A DNA stretch of 5,699 bases. Origin: an archaeon (GTDB lineage: Archaea > Thermoplasmatota > Thermoplasmata > Methanomassiliicoccales > Methanomethylophilaceae). The stretch's first letter is position 1; the number at the start of each line of letters is the position of its first letter. Location of the stretch: contig JAKSHV010000080.1 of NCBI GenBank assembly GCA_024399225.1, positions 1 to 5,699 of the forward strand. Reading direction: 5' to 3'. Below the pieces are notes generated by a model. It was not told the origin of the DNA and did no database searches. It saw only the letters and a program-made list of their open reading frames with translations. Positions 1 through 4,265 of the stretch are shown piece after piece. The position numbers and the translations under genes are program-made.

Positions 1-83
1 TCATCTTCATTCTGGGAAACGGCAAGAGTTGCAGATACGCTTATCAATACGATAAAAACGCACAATAATTTGTTGAATTTCAT
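1..83 (-). CDS. Secreted protein, 5' end only (signal peptide)
   Basis: Reading leftward from an ATG at 81-83, 27 codons are open to the window edge. They begin MKFNKLLCVFIVLISVSATL and continue A-V-S-Q-N-E-D. This is a classic Sec signal peptide: two lysines, a hydrophobic core at residues 6-16, then small residues, with likely cleavage after the alanine at about residue 21. The start lies 4 bases after the stop of the gene at 88-702. An AGGT Shine-Dalgarno-like motif overlaps that upstream stop, so the two genes are probably co-transcribed and translationally coupled. The mature protein is not in the window, so its function cannot be stated. The export signal and coupling suggest it works outside the membrane together with its upstream neighbour. 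Confidence 0.72.
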   Translation of the reverse strand, partial: MKFNKLLCVFIVLISVSATLAVSQNED

Positions 84-87
84 TATA

Positions 88-702
88 TTACCTTACAACT
101 TCGATAATTCCTCCCAGGTAGGCATAATCCAGCACCCAACGGATCGAAACGATCCTGTCGGGATGGTTGGAAGACACATAATTAGCGGTCAGATGCAGTA
201 TGAATTCGCCGTTCCCATCCGTTAAATCACCGGTTCTAAAGCAAAACACACCATTATGTTCCGTCTGTACTACCAGGGGAACAGTACTTTCAACAGAGAT
301 AGGAGTCGAATTCTCGGCAATCAGAAACTCACCATAGTCGAGCCCGGACACGAGGGTGAGATCGATCTCATTACGAGTCCCCTCGAGAAACAATCCGGTA
401 TCTTCCACCACCATATCTCCCCAGATACGCGTCTCCGGAATGCTTCCGACAAGTGTAGGTATCTCGGACCGTGAATCCCCTGCAGGTGCACCGTAAGCGG
501 TATCGGAACCGCTGTCGGAAATGCCGACAGCAAACACTGCCACAGTGAGCAACGACATAACTTCGAGGACCAGCACAGCCACTTGGATGTATGGTACATG
601 GCCGCTTTTTCCGTTAACTACGGACTGCGGCCTGGAGTTCGATTTTGTAATTTGACTCCCGCCTGTAGCCGTCTTTATCTTAACGGCTAACGAAATGTGC
701 AC
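88..702 (-). CDS. Membrane-anchored protein of unknown function with outward domain
   Basis: The 204-residue frame starts at GTG (700-702). An in-frame stop lies at 715-717, and the first ATG falls inside the membrane segment, so GTG is the only sensible start visible, though not a strong one. Residues 1-36 are polar and basic. Residues 37-62 (VPYIQVAVLVLEVMSLLTVA and on) form one hydrophobic span. The remainder is a Ser/Thr/Gly-rich, acidic, beta-like region of about 140 residues with one cysteine (C154). This suits a protein held by one N-terminal helix with its C-terminal domain outside. The layout recalls archaeal type IV pilin-like proteins, but I see no clear prepilin peptidase motif, so I do not assign it to that family. 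It is followed after 4 bases by a signal-peptide gene. I do not recognise the outer domain. Confidence 0.7.
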   Translation of the reverse strand: MHISLAVKIKTATGGSQITKSNSRPQSVVNGKSGHVPYIQVAVLVLEVMSLLTVAVFAVGISDSGSDTAYGAPAGDSRSEIPTLVGSIPETRIWGDMVVEDTGLFLEGTRNEIDLTLVSGLDYGEFLIAENSTPISVESTVPLVVQTEHNGVFCFRTGDLTDGNGEFILHLTANYVSSNHPDRIVSIRWVLDYAYLGGIIEVVR

Positions 703-732
703 GATATCGGATATTTAATAACATATTATGTC

Positions 733-740
733 GAAAATAT
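733..740 (-). promoter_or_regulatory. Possible TATA box for the 204-residue membrane protein gene
   Basis: On the minus strand CATATTTT is centred about 34 bases before the GTG at 702. That would place transcription start within about 10 bases of the start codon. The region is AT-rich throughout, so other boxes are possible, for example the reverse reading of the box at 827-837, which would give a leader of about 100 bases. Weak assignment. Confidence 0.35.
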
Positions 741-747
741 GTCTTTT

Positions 748-769
748 TTACAATTATCGTCCATTGTAA
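748..769. repeat. Inverted repeat TTACAAT-8-ATTGTAA, candidate operator
   Basis: TTACAAT (748-754) and ATTGTAA (763-769) are perfect reverse complements separated by 8 bases. A third TTACAAT, in direct orientation, lies at 818-824, three bases before a strong TATA box. This spacing between divergent genes is what a dimeric regulator site looks like. No regulator is identified. Confidence 0.5.
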
Positions 770-780
770 GGACATGTGCT

Positions 781-817
781 ATCCAATTGTCATATCCGTT
801 CTATCAGAAAATTGGAT
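781..817. repeat. Inverted repeat ATCCAATT-21-AATTGGAT
   Basis: An 8-base perfect inverted repeat occupies 781-788 and 810-817 with 21 bases between the arms. It sits immediately upstream of the TATA box at 827-837 and interleaves with the TTACAAT copies. It could be a regulator site or a weak hairpin. In AT-rich spacer DNA chance is not excluded. Confidence 0.4.
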
Positions 818-826
818 TTACAATCG

Positions 827-837
827 TTTTATATAAT
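827..837 (+). promoter_or_regulatory. Strong TATA box, distal promoter of the divergent region
   Basis: TTTTATATAAT is a near-ideal archaeal TATA box. Read rightward it predicts a start near 858-862, giving a leader of roughly 120 bases before the coiled-coil gene at 979. That leader holds a GGAAGG/CCTTCC stem (867-872 with 880-885) and a CTCC-TTTT-GGAG stem (894-905). The box is nearly symmetric, so it could also fire leftward toward the gene at 88-702. No open frame of useful size follows it before 979. Confidence 0.5.
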
Positions 838-941
838 CCACTAACAATACGTAACTAAGTATTGGCGGAAGGTTCTCCCCCTTCCACCATACCCTCCTTT
901 TGGAGTTTACTCTCCACATTTATCGATTCTGCTAAAAATCC

Positions 942-948
942 TTTATAT
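942..948 (+). promoter_or_regulatory. Proximal TATA box for the coiled-coil protein gene
   Basis: TTTATAT, preceded by the A-rich AAAAATCC, lies with its centre about 34 bases before the ATG at 979. Transcription would start near 970, giving a leader of about 10 bases with no Shine-Dalgarno motif. This supports ATG 979 as the true start rather than any in-frame codon further left, because those codons lie in or upstream of the promoter. Confidence 0.65.
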
Positions 949-978
949 CTCTATTCTGATTCGTTTTTCGGTAATATC

Positions 979-1359
979 ATGGGATTCCTCAACAAAGCAA
1001 AGGCAAGTCTCAGCAACGCAGGCAACTACACCAGCCAGAAAGCCGACGAGGCAAGCTTCAACAGCAAGATCTCCGAGCAGAAGAAACTCAAGACCGAGGC
1101 CATCGAAGGGGCAGGACAGAAGATGTTCGACCTCTACATGCACGGAACCTACGCCATCGATGATGAGATCAAGGAACTCTTCGAGAAGGCAGTGGCATGC
1201 GACGTGGAGATCGAGAGGCTCGAGGCCGAGAAGGCCGACATGATCGCCAAATACGAGAACGAGCGCCAGGAGAGAAGGGACAAGGTCGCCGCCGAGGAAG
1301 AGAAGGAAAAGGCGGAAAGGGCCGCCGCAAAGGCTGCCGAGAAGGAGAAATCCGAGTAA
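979..1359 (+). CDS. Small charged coiled-coil protein
   Basis: The 126-residue protein is soluble and almost wholly helical. Residues 1-30 (MGFLNKAKASLSNAGNYTSQ and on) form a small amphipathic lead. Residues 60-126 form a long, highly charged helix rich in Glu, Lys and Ala, ending in repeated E-K-A segments. The opening resembles, from memory, archaeal and bacterial proteins starting 'MGFxDKAKDAxSxAGK' that carry a helical pair followed by a C-terminal zinc ribbon. Here no CxxC pair is present, so the ribbon is absent or has been replaced by the charged tail. The frame is open back to TTG 862, but composition shifts from AT-rich to GC-rich exactly at ATG 979 and a TATA box lies just before it. 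A terminator follows. The role is unknown; scaffold or assembly functions would be guesses. Confidence 0.8.
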   Translation: MGFLNKAKASLSNAGNYTSQKADEASFNSKISEQKKLKTEAIEGAGQKMFDLYMHGTYAIDDEIKELFEKAVACDVEIERLEAEKADMIAKYENERQERRDKVAAEEEKEKAERAAAKAAEKEKSE

Positions 1360-1366
1360 ACATCAA

Positions 1367-1394
1367 GCGGCCTCACGGCCGCACTTCCCTTTTT
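1367..1394 (+). terminator. Hairpin and T-run after the coiled-coil gene
   Basis: GCGGCC (1367-1372) pairs with GGCCGC (1377-1382) around a TCAC loop. ACTTCCC and five T (1390-1394) follow. It begins 7 bases after the stop at 1359. Confidence 0.75.
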
Positions 1395-1400
1395 GAAATG

Positions 1401-1421
1401 AAAAGCAGGGGCCGAAGCCCC
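1401..1421 (-). terminator. TTCG-loop terminator of the 33-residue membrane peptide gene
   Basis: On the minus strand GGGGC and GCCCC (1417-1421 and 1408-1412) pair around a TTCG tetraloop, an especially stable type. TGC and four T (1404-1401) follow, then a second short T-run. It begins about 12 bases after the peptide's stop codon at 1434, which supports the peptide gene as a separate transcript. It lies just beyond the plus-strand terminator, so the two convergent transcripts would barely touch. Confidence 0.65.
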
Positions 1422-1433
1422 ATTTGTGGTCGT

Positions 1434-1535
1434 TCAAAGCGATGCGATGAAAGACGCCGCGACAACGAATACGACCAGAACCATGATTCCGACCATGAAA
1501 TAGGCCTGAAGTTTGATCCTCTTGTCTTTTCTCAT
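1434..1535 (-). CDS. Single-span membrane peptide, 33 residues
   Basis: ATG at 1533-1535 opens a 33-residue frame ending in TGA at 1434-1436. The N-terminus is strongly basic (MRKDKRIKLQ). Residues 11-33 (AYFMVGIMVLVVFVVAASFI, then A-S-L) make one continuous hydrophobic segment of membrane-spanning length. By the positive-inside rule the basic end stays in the cytoplasm. A TATA box is placed for a leaderless transcript, and a stable terminator follows the stop, so promoter, frame and terminator agree. It lies 36 bases after the end of the second recombinase gene, on the same strand but with its own promoter. It could be a small regulatory membrane protein or a toxin-like hydrophobic peptide; nothing in the sequence decides between these. 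Confidence 0.68.
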   Translation of the reverse strand: MRKDKRIKLQAYFMVGIMVLVVFVVAASFIASL

Positions 1536-1556
1536 GTGCCAGAAATTGAAAACGTG

Positions 1557-1565
1557 CTATAAATG
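1557..1565 (-). promoter_or_regulatory. TATA box for the 33-residue membrane peptide
   Basis: On the minus strand CATTTATAG is centred about 26 bases before the ATG at 1535. This is the spacing expected for an archaeal leaderless transcript, and there is no Shine-Dalgarno motif in between. It starts 6 bases after the stop codon of the recombinase gene. Confidence 0.6.
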
Positions 1566-1571
1566 GGTTGC

Positions 1572-2465
1572 TTAGATATCGGAGAAGTCATCGACGGATA
1601 TCAAATCCATCTTCTCTGTTTCTACATTTTCGATGAGAAGATCGGCCTTGCGGAACTTAGGATTCCTTGCACGTGACGCAGCCTTCTTCTGAACCTCGTT
1701 AAAGGTCTCCACATTGACCGCAGGGGTTGCATAATGTCTGCTGACCAATCCGTCCCAACGGAGATATCCCGCATAGATCGGATTATGGAGGATCGTGCTG
1801 AGATTGTCCTTGGTCCATTGTTTACCGTTCTTGGTACGCAGTCCGTCGCGGTTGAGTGATTCCTTCAGGTCCTCCAGGGAACAGCCCTCGAGATATTCCT
1901 TATAGATGCGTGTGACCACCGCAAGCTGTTCGCGAATGGGGACCAGGAGCCTGTTCTCAAGATCGTAGCCGAAGGGTGGATTGAAACCCATGGTCCTGTT
2001 CTCGGCAACGTTGTTCTCCATCGACTGGGCCTTCTGGGTCATACCCATTTTGGTCCTCTCTCCGATCTGTTCGGACTCCAGCTGTGCGATGTTCTGGATC
2101 ATGTTGACGACGAACCTTCCCATCGCGGTGGTGGTGTCGAGCTCCTCCGTGGCGGAACGGAACTCCTTTTTCTTCTTCACCAGCTTGTCCATCATCATCA
2201 TGAAGTTGCGGGTGTTCCTGTGGATACGGTCCATCTTGAGGACCAGGATGAGATCCCAGTTGTCGATCTCGCTCATCATCCTCTGGTATTCGGGACGTTT
2301 CTCGGTCCTTCCTGAGAATCCTTCGTCACGGTAGATATCGTAGACCTCGAGATCATCCACAATGTCCGTACAGTACATCAGCAGTTTCTCCTCCTGGGCG
2401 GCGAGAGAGTATCCCTCCGTCGCCTGTTCCTCGGTGGAGACACGGATGTACAGTGCGGCTTTCAT
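1572..2465 (-). CDS. Serine recombinase, short form (second of a tandem pair)
   Basis: The 297-residue protein belongs to the resolvase/invertase family, which cuts DNA through a serine-phosphate link and rejoins it. The resolvase domain covers about residues 3-145. It has the nucleophile Ser10 in YIRVSTEEQ, then DEGFSGR (47-53), Arg80 and Arg83 in KMDRIHRN, and the helix-E region TAMGRF...QLESEQIGER. A 'Recombinase' DNA-binding domain follows at about 160-260, with HNPIYAGYLRWDG (227-239) as its hallmark. Typical large serine recombinases run to 450-550 residues and continue with a Cys-rich zinc ribbon and coiled coil. Here only about 35 charged residues follow, with no CxxC. The ATG is 7 bases after the stop of the upstream recombinase. 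GAGTGAT, overlapping that stop, can act as ribosome site, so the two are likely translated together. Catalytic residues look intact. Whether it moves an element or inverts a local segment is unknown. Confidence 0.92.
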   Translation of the reverse strand: MKAALYIRVSTEEQATEGYSLAAQEEKLLMYCTDIVDDLEVYDIYRDEGFSGRTEKRPEYQRMMSEIDNWDLILVLKMDRIHRNTRNFMMMMDKLVKKKKEFRSATEELDTTTAMGRFVVNMIQNIAQLESEQIGERTKMGMTQKAQSMENNVAENRTMGFNPPFGYDLENRLLVPIREQLAVVTRIYKEYLEGCSLEDLKESLNRDGLRTKNGKQWTKDNLSTILHNPIYAGYLRWDGLVSRHYATPAVNVETFNEVQKKAASRARNPKFRKADLLIENVETEKMDLISVDDFSDI

Positions 2466-2472
2466 CGACCCA

Positions 2473-3246
2473 TCACTCTTGTATGGGGCCGTTTATCTCG
2501 GTGTAGGTCTCTTCGGAGACGATCGCCGGCATCTTGCTCTTGTAACTGTTTCCGTCCCAACACAGATAACCTGCGTACAGGGGATTGTGGAGGATCTTAC
2601 AGATCGCCTGCCTAGACCATTCCCCGCCTTTCTTTGAGGGGATCTGTTCGTTGTTCAGCATTGTAGCGATGTTCTCCATGGACAGACCGTCCGCATAATA
2701 GTCGTAGATTCTTCTGACGACCTCTGCCTCTGCCTCGATGATGACGAGTTCTCCGTTCGAATAACGGTAGCCGTAAGGTTCGGGTGAACCCATGGGCCCG
2801 TCCCCGGAGGCGGCCTTCTTGGTCATTGCGAGTTTGACCCTTTCTCCGATCTGTTCGGATTCCAGCTGTGCCATACGCTGTATGATGTCCATGACGAACC
2901 TTCCCATGGCGGTGGTGGTATCGAACTTGTCGGTCATGGAATAGAAATCCTTACCGTTGCGGTAGAGGAATTCCATCATTTCCGTGAAGTTCACACTGTT
3001 CCTGTGGATACGGTCCATCTTGAGAACAAGAATGACATCCCAGCGATCGAGTTCCGAAAGCATACGCTGGTACTCCGGACGTGCCGGATTCCTACCTGAA
3101 AAACCTTCGTCACGGTAAGTCTCGACGACTTCCCATCCAGTACGTAACGTACAATATGCCTTGAGCCTCTTCTCCTGTGCATCAAGCGAGTATCCCTCTC
3201 TAGCTTGATCTTCTGTCGAGACCCTCACGTAGATTGCTACGCGCAT
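2473..3246 (-). CDS. Serine recombinase, short form (first of a tandem pair)
   Basis: The 257-residue paralogue of the gene that follows it keeps the full catalytic set: Ser10 in YVRVSTEDQ, DEGFSGR (46-52), KMDRIHRN (76-83) and TAMGRFVMD...QLESEQIGER. The recombinase domain ends with HNPLYAGYLCWDG (220-232). The protein stops soon after the motif MPAIVSEETYTE, where family members normally carry on into the zinc ribbon and coiled coil. It is therefore about half the usual length of a large serine recombinase. No C-terminal remnant is left, because the next gene starts 7 bases later. Either both proteins are a natural short type acting together, or this one lost its tail when the pair formed by duplication. 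The start ATG has only a weak purine-rich site before it, and an inverted repeat lies over the likely promoter. Confidence 0.92.
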   Translation of the reverse strand: MRVAIYVRVSTEDQAREGYSLDAQEKRLKAYCTLRTGWEVVETYRDEGFSGRNPARPEYQRMLSELDRWDVILVLKMDRIHRNSVNFTEMMEFLYRNGKDFYSMTDKFDTTTAMGRFVMDIIQRMAQLESEQIGERVKLAMTKKAASGDGPMGSPEPYGYRYSNGELVIIEAEAEVVRRIYDYYADGLSMENIATMLNNEQIPSKKGGEWSRQAICKILHNPLYAGYLCWDGNSYKSKMPAIVSEETYTEINGPIQE

Positions 3247-3279
3247 CTCATCCCATCCGGACGGTACAAGGCCTTCGGA

Positions 3280-3293
3280 ATAGTTAAAACTAT
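3280..3293. repeat. Inverted repeat ATAGTT-AA-AACTAT upstream of the recombinase pair
   Basis: Two perfect 6-base arms (3280-3285 and 3288-3293) flank a 2-base centre. It lies 34-47 bases before the first recombinase ATG and overlaps the only plausible TATA-like stretch on the minus strand (AGTTTTAACT). It may be an operator for self-control. Serine recombinases cut with a 2-base stagger at the centre of a symmetric site, so a crossover site is a second possibility. Confidence 0.45.
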
Positions 3294-3299
3294 GGAGTA

Positions 3300-3322
3300 T
3301 CTAACTTCAATCGTTGGTTAGA
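3300..3322. repeat. Inverted repeat TCTAAC-11-GTTAGA
   Basis: Six-base arms at 3300-3305 and 3317-3322 lie between the recombinase promoter and the terminator of the next gene. They are close to the ATAGTT-AA-AACTAT repeat. This could be part of a compound recombinase or regulator site, or chance. Confidence 0.3.
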
Positions 3323-3350
3323 AAGGGTGATGCCCGGAAACCCGGGCATC
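3321..3350 (-). terminator. Nine-base-pair terminator hairpin of the DUF4352-like gene
   Basis: GATGCCCGG (3329-3337) pairs perfectly with CCGGGCATC (3342-3350) around a 4-base loop. On the minus strand the stem is followed by ACCCTTTC. It begins 8 bases after the stop codon at 3359-3361, so it closes that gene and separates it from the recombinase unit. Confidence 0.75.
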
Positions 3351-3358
3351 GGTTTGAA

Positions 3359-3862
3359 TCAAGGAGTAACGATGGTTCCGTTCGCCTTGAAGTACTTGTC
3401 GATGACAAGTTCGTTGGCGAAGACCATCTTTCCAAAGTTGTGGTAAGAGGGTTCGAGATCGGAGAGTGCGACTCCGACGGGCACCTCGTAGATTACACAT
3501 TCGCAGGCACGTTCGTGCTTGCCGAGTGATACGGAGGGAGTGTGGTTGACAAAGTCATCGTTGTCTCCCCATGCCTTATAGATGTTGCCTGCGGAATCCT
3601 TCAGATCGAAGGTTGAATCGGTGAAATAGAGCTGTGTGCTTCCACTGTTGAACACTTCGTATGAGACCACGACGAATCTGTTACCAGAACTTGCTGGCTG
3701 CATACGGTCGTCCACCATCTTCACGCTGTCGCCTTCCTCGAAGTGGTAGTTGTATTCTCCGTTCTGGTTCATGACCATGAAGAACATCACTCCGAAGAAT
3801 CCGACAGAGATAACCATGAGCACAACTAGAACTAGTATGGCAATTTTGCTGGATTTCTTCAT
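3359..3862 (-). CDS. Membrane-anchored DUF4352-like protein
   Basis: The 167-residue protein starts MKKSSKIAILVLVVLMVISV. It has a short basic tip, then one hydrophobic helix at about residues 7-31, which is an uncleaved anchor or signal. The outer domain (about 42-165) resembles DUF4352, an immunoglobulin-like fold. It has the pattern G-N-R-F-VVVSYEVFNSGSTQLYF (60-80), then FDLKDSAGNIYKA (85-97), and a late strand YEVPVGVALSDLEPSY (125-140). It also has a C-x-C pair (C120, C122). The domain is common in small secreted or lipid-bound proteins of unknown role, so no function is claimed. ATG 3862 is chosen over an in-frame ATG 18 codons upstream because that earlier codon lies within the TATA box, and because GTGAT just before 3862 can pair with the 16S rRNA tail. 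It has its own promoter and terminator. Confidence 0.85.
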   Translation of the reverse strand: MKKSSKIAILVLVVLMVISVGFFGVMFFMVMNQNGEYNYHFEEGDSVKMVDDRMQPASSGNRFVVVSYEVFNSGSTQLYFTDSTFDLKDSAGNIYKAWGDNDDFVNHTPSVSLGKHERACECVIYEVPVGVALSDLEPSYHNFGKMVFANELVIDKYFKANGTIVTP

Positions 3863-3914
3863 GTTATCACAATTTGCTGTACATGCACAGCACTCAAAAA
3901 ACAGAACGTCGGCC

Positions 3915-3922
3915 AATATAAA
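3915..3922 (-). promoter_or_regulatory. TATA box for the DUF4352-like gene
   Basis: On the minus strand TTTATATT, preceded by CGAC, is a strong archaeal TATA box. Transcription would start near 3892, leaving a leader of about 30 bases that includes the GTGAT ribosome site before ATG 3862. Confidence 0.65.
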
Positions 3923-3930
3923 GTCGAGCC

Positions 3931-3952
3931 AGACAAAAAGTAGAGTTTGTCT
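3931..3952. repeat. Inverted repeat AGACAAA-8-TTTGTCT
   Basis: Seven-base arms (3931-3937 and 3946-3952) lie just upstream of the TATA box at 3915-3922, where archaeal activators usually bind. On the minus strand it also follows the stop of the RHH-like gene (3982) and a T-run (ATTTTTAG), so it may instead belong to that gene's 3' end. The sequence does not decide. Confidence 0.4.
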
Positions 3953-3981
3953 AAAAATGGTTTGATGAAGCAGGGATATGC

Positions 3982-4203
3982 TTAACGGTCCTCATCGGAG
4001 AACATGTCGTCCTCCTTCTCGATGGGGTCGTCCTGATAGGTGCACTTCGCCCTGGGCTGGGAAGCTGCCTGTGCCTCATAGAGCTCGCGGATCTTATCGA
4101 GGAGTGCATCCTTGAATGCGTCCTCAACGGACATCTCCATGACTTCTGCGTAGTATTTCACAAGGACTTCTTCCTCTTCGTCGAGAACGATCTTTACTTC
4201 CAT
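3982..4203 (-). CDS. RHH/RelB-antitoxin-like small acidic protein
   Basis: The 73-residue protein begins MEVKIVLDEEEEVLVKYYAE. It continues with V-M-E-M-S-V-E-D-A-F-K-D-A-L-L-D-K-I-R-E-L-Y, then a polar, acidic tail from about residue 46. The short strand, two helices and 'xMSVEDAFKDALLDKI' spacing match small ribbon-helix-helix proteins of the RelB/DUF6290 antitoxin type. In those the strand pairs in a dimer to contact DNA and the tail binds a partner toxin. The strand here (EVKIVLD) is more acidic than in most DNA binders, so DNA binding is unsure. AGGTG sits 6 bases before ATG 4203. No toxin gene is adjacent: the thermosome lies upstream and a membrane protein downstream. No clear TATA box separates it from the thermosome, so it may be expressed by read-through. 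Confidence 0.7.
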   Translation of the reverse strand: MEVKIVLDEEEEVLVKYYAEVMEMSVEDAFKDALLDKIRELYEAQAASQPRAKCTYQDDPIEKEDDMFSDEDR

Positions 4204-4223
4204 CGGTTACACCTGCTTTGAAA

Positions 4224-4250
4224 AGATGATGAGGGGGTTGACCCCCTCGT
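4224..4250 (-). terminator. Terminator or attenuating hairpin after the thermosome
   Basis: GAGGGGG (4231-4237) pairs with CCCCCTC (4242-4248) around a 4-base loop, extended by one wobble pair and one A-T pair. On the minus strand it is followed by ATCATC and a TTTTC run. It starts about 16 bases after the thermosome stop. The gene at 3982-4203 lies just beyond with no obvious promoter, so the hairpin may only partly stop transcription. Confidence 0.65.
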
Positions 4251-4265
4251 TAAGGTTTTAGGGAC

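Noticed and set aside
840..892. Minus-strand mini-frame of 10 codons preceded by AAAGGAGGG
   Set aside because: The ribosome-site-like purine run is good, but the frame is too short, has no promoter in the right place, and the purine run is explained by the CTCC-rich leader on the other strand.
862..978. TTG-started N-terminal extension of the coiled-coil protein
   Set aside because: The segment is AT-rich, contains the TATA box at 942-948, and lacks the charged-helix composition. The GC-rich coding pattern begins at ATG 979.
1197..1562. Plus-strand 121-residue frame rich in Arg and Gly
   Set aside because: It is a shadow of the coiled-coil gene in another frame, crosses that gene's terminator, and overlaps the membrane peptide antisense.
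1567..3322. Nine-of-ten match GTTGCTTAGA / GTTGGTTAGA flanking the recombinase pair, considered as an att or target duplication
   Set aside because: The left copy overlaps the recombinase stop codon, the match is short and imperfect, and nothing else at either edge supports an element boundary.
3301..3360. GC-rich stem considered as part of a tRNA (integrase-type target)
   Set aside because: There is only a single 9-bp hairpin. No T-arm, anticodon arm or acceptor pairing can be found.
3863..3916. Eighteen-residue N-terminal extension (with four cysteines) of the DUF4352-like protein
   Set aside because: Its ATG lies within the TATA box at 3915-3922, and a better start with a basic tip, hydrophobic helix and GTGAT site is at 3862.
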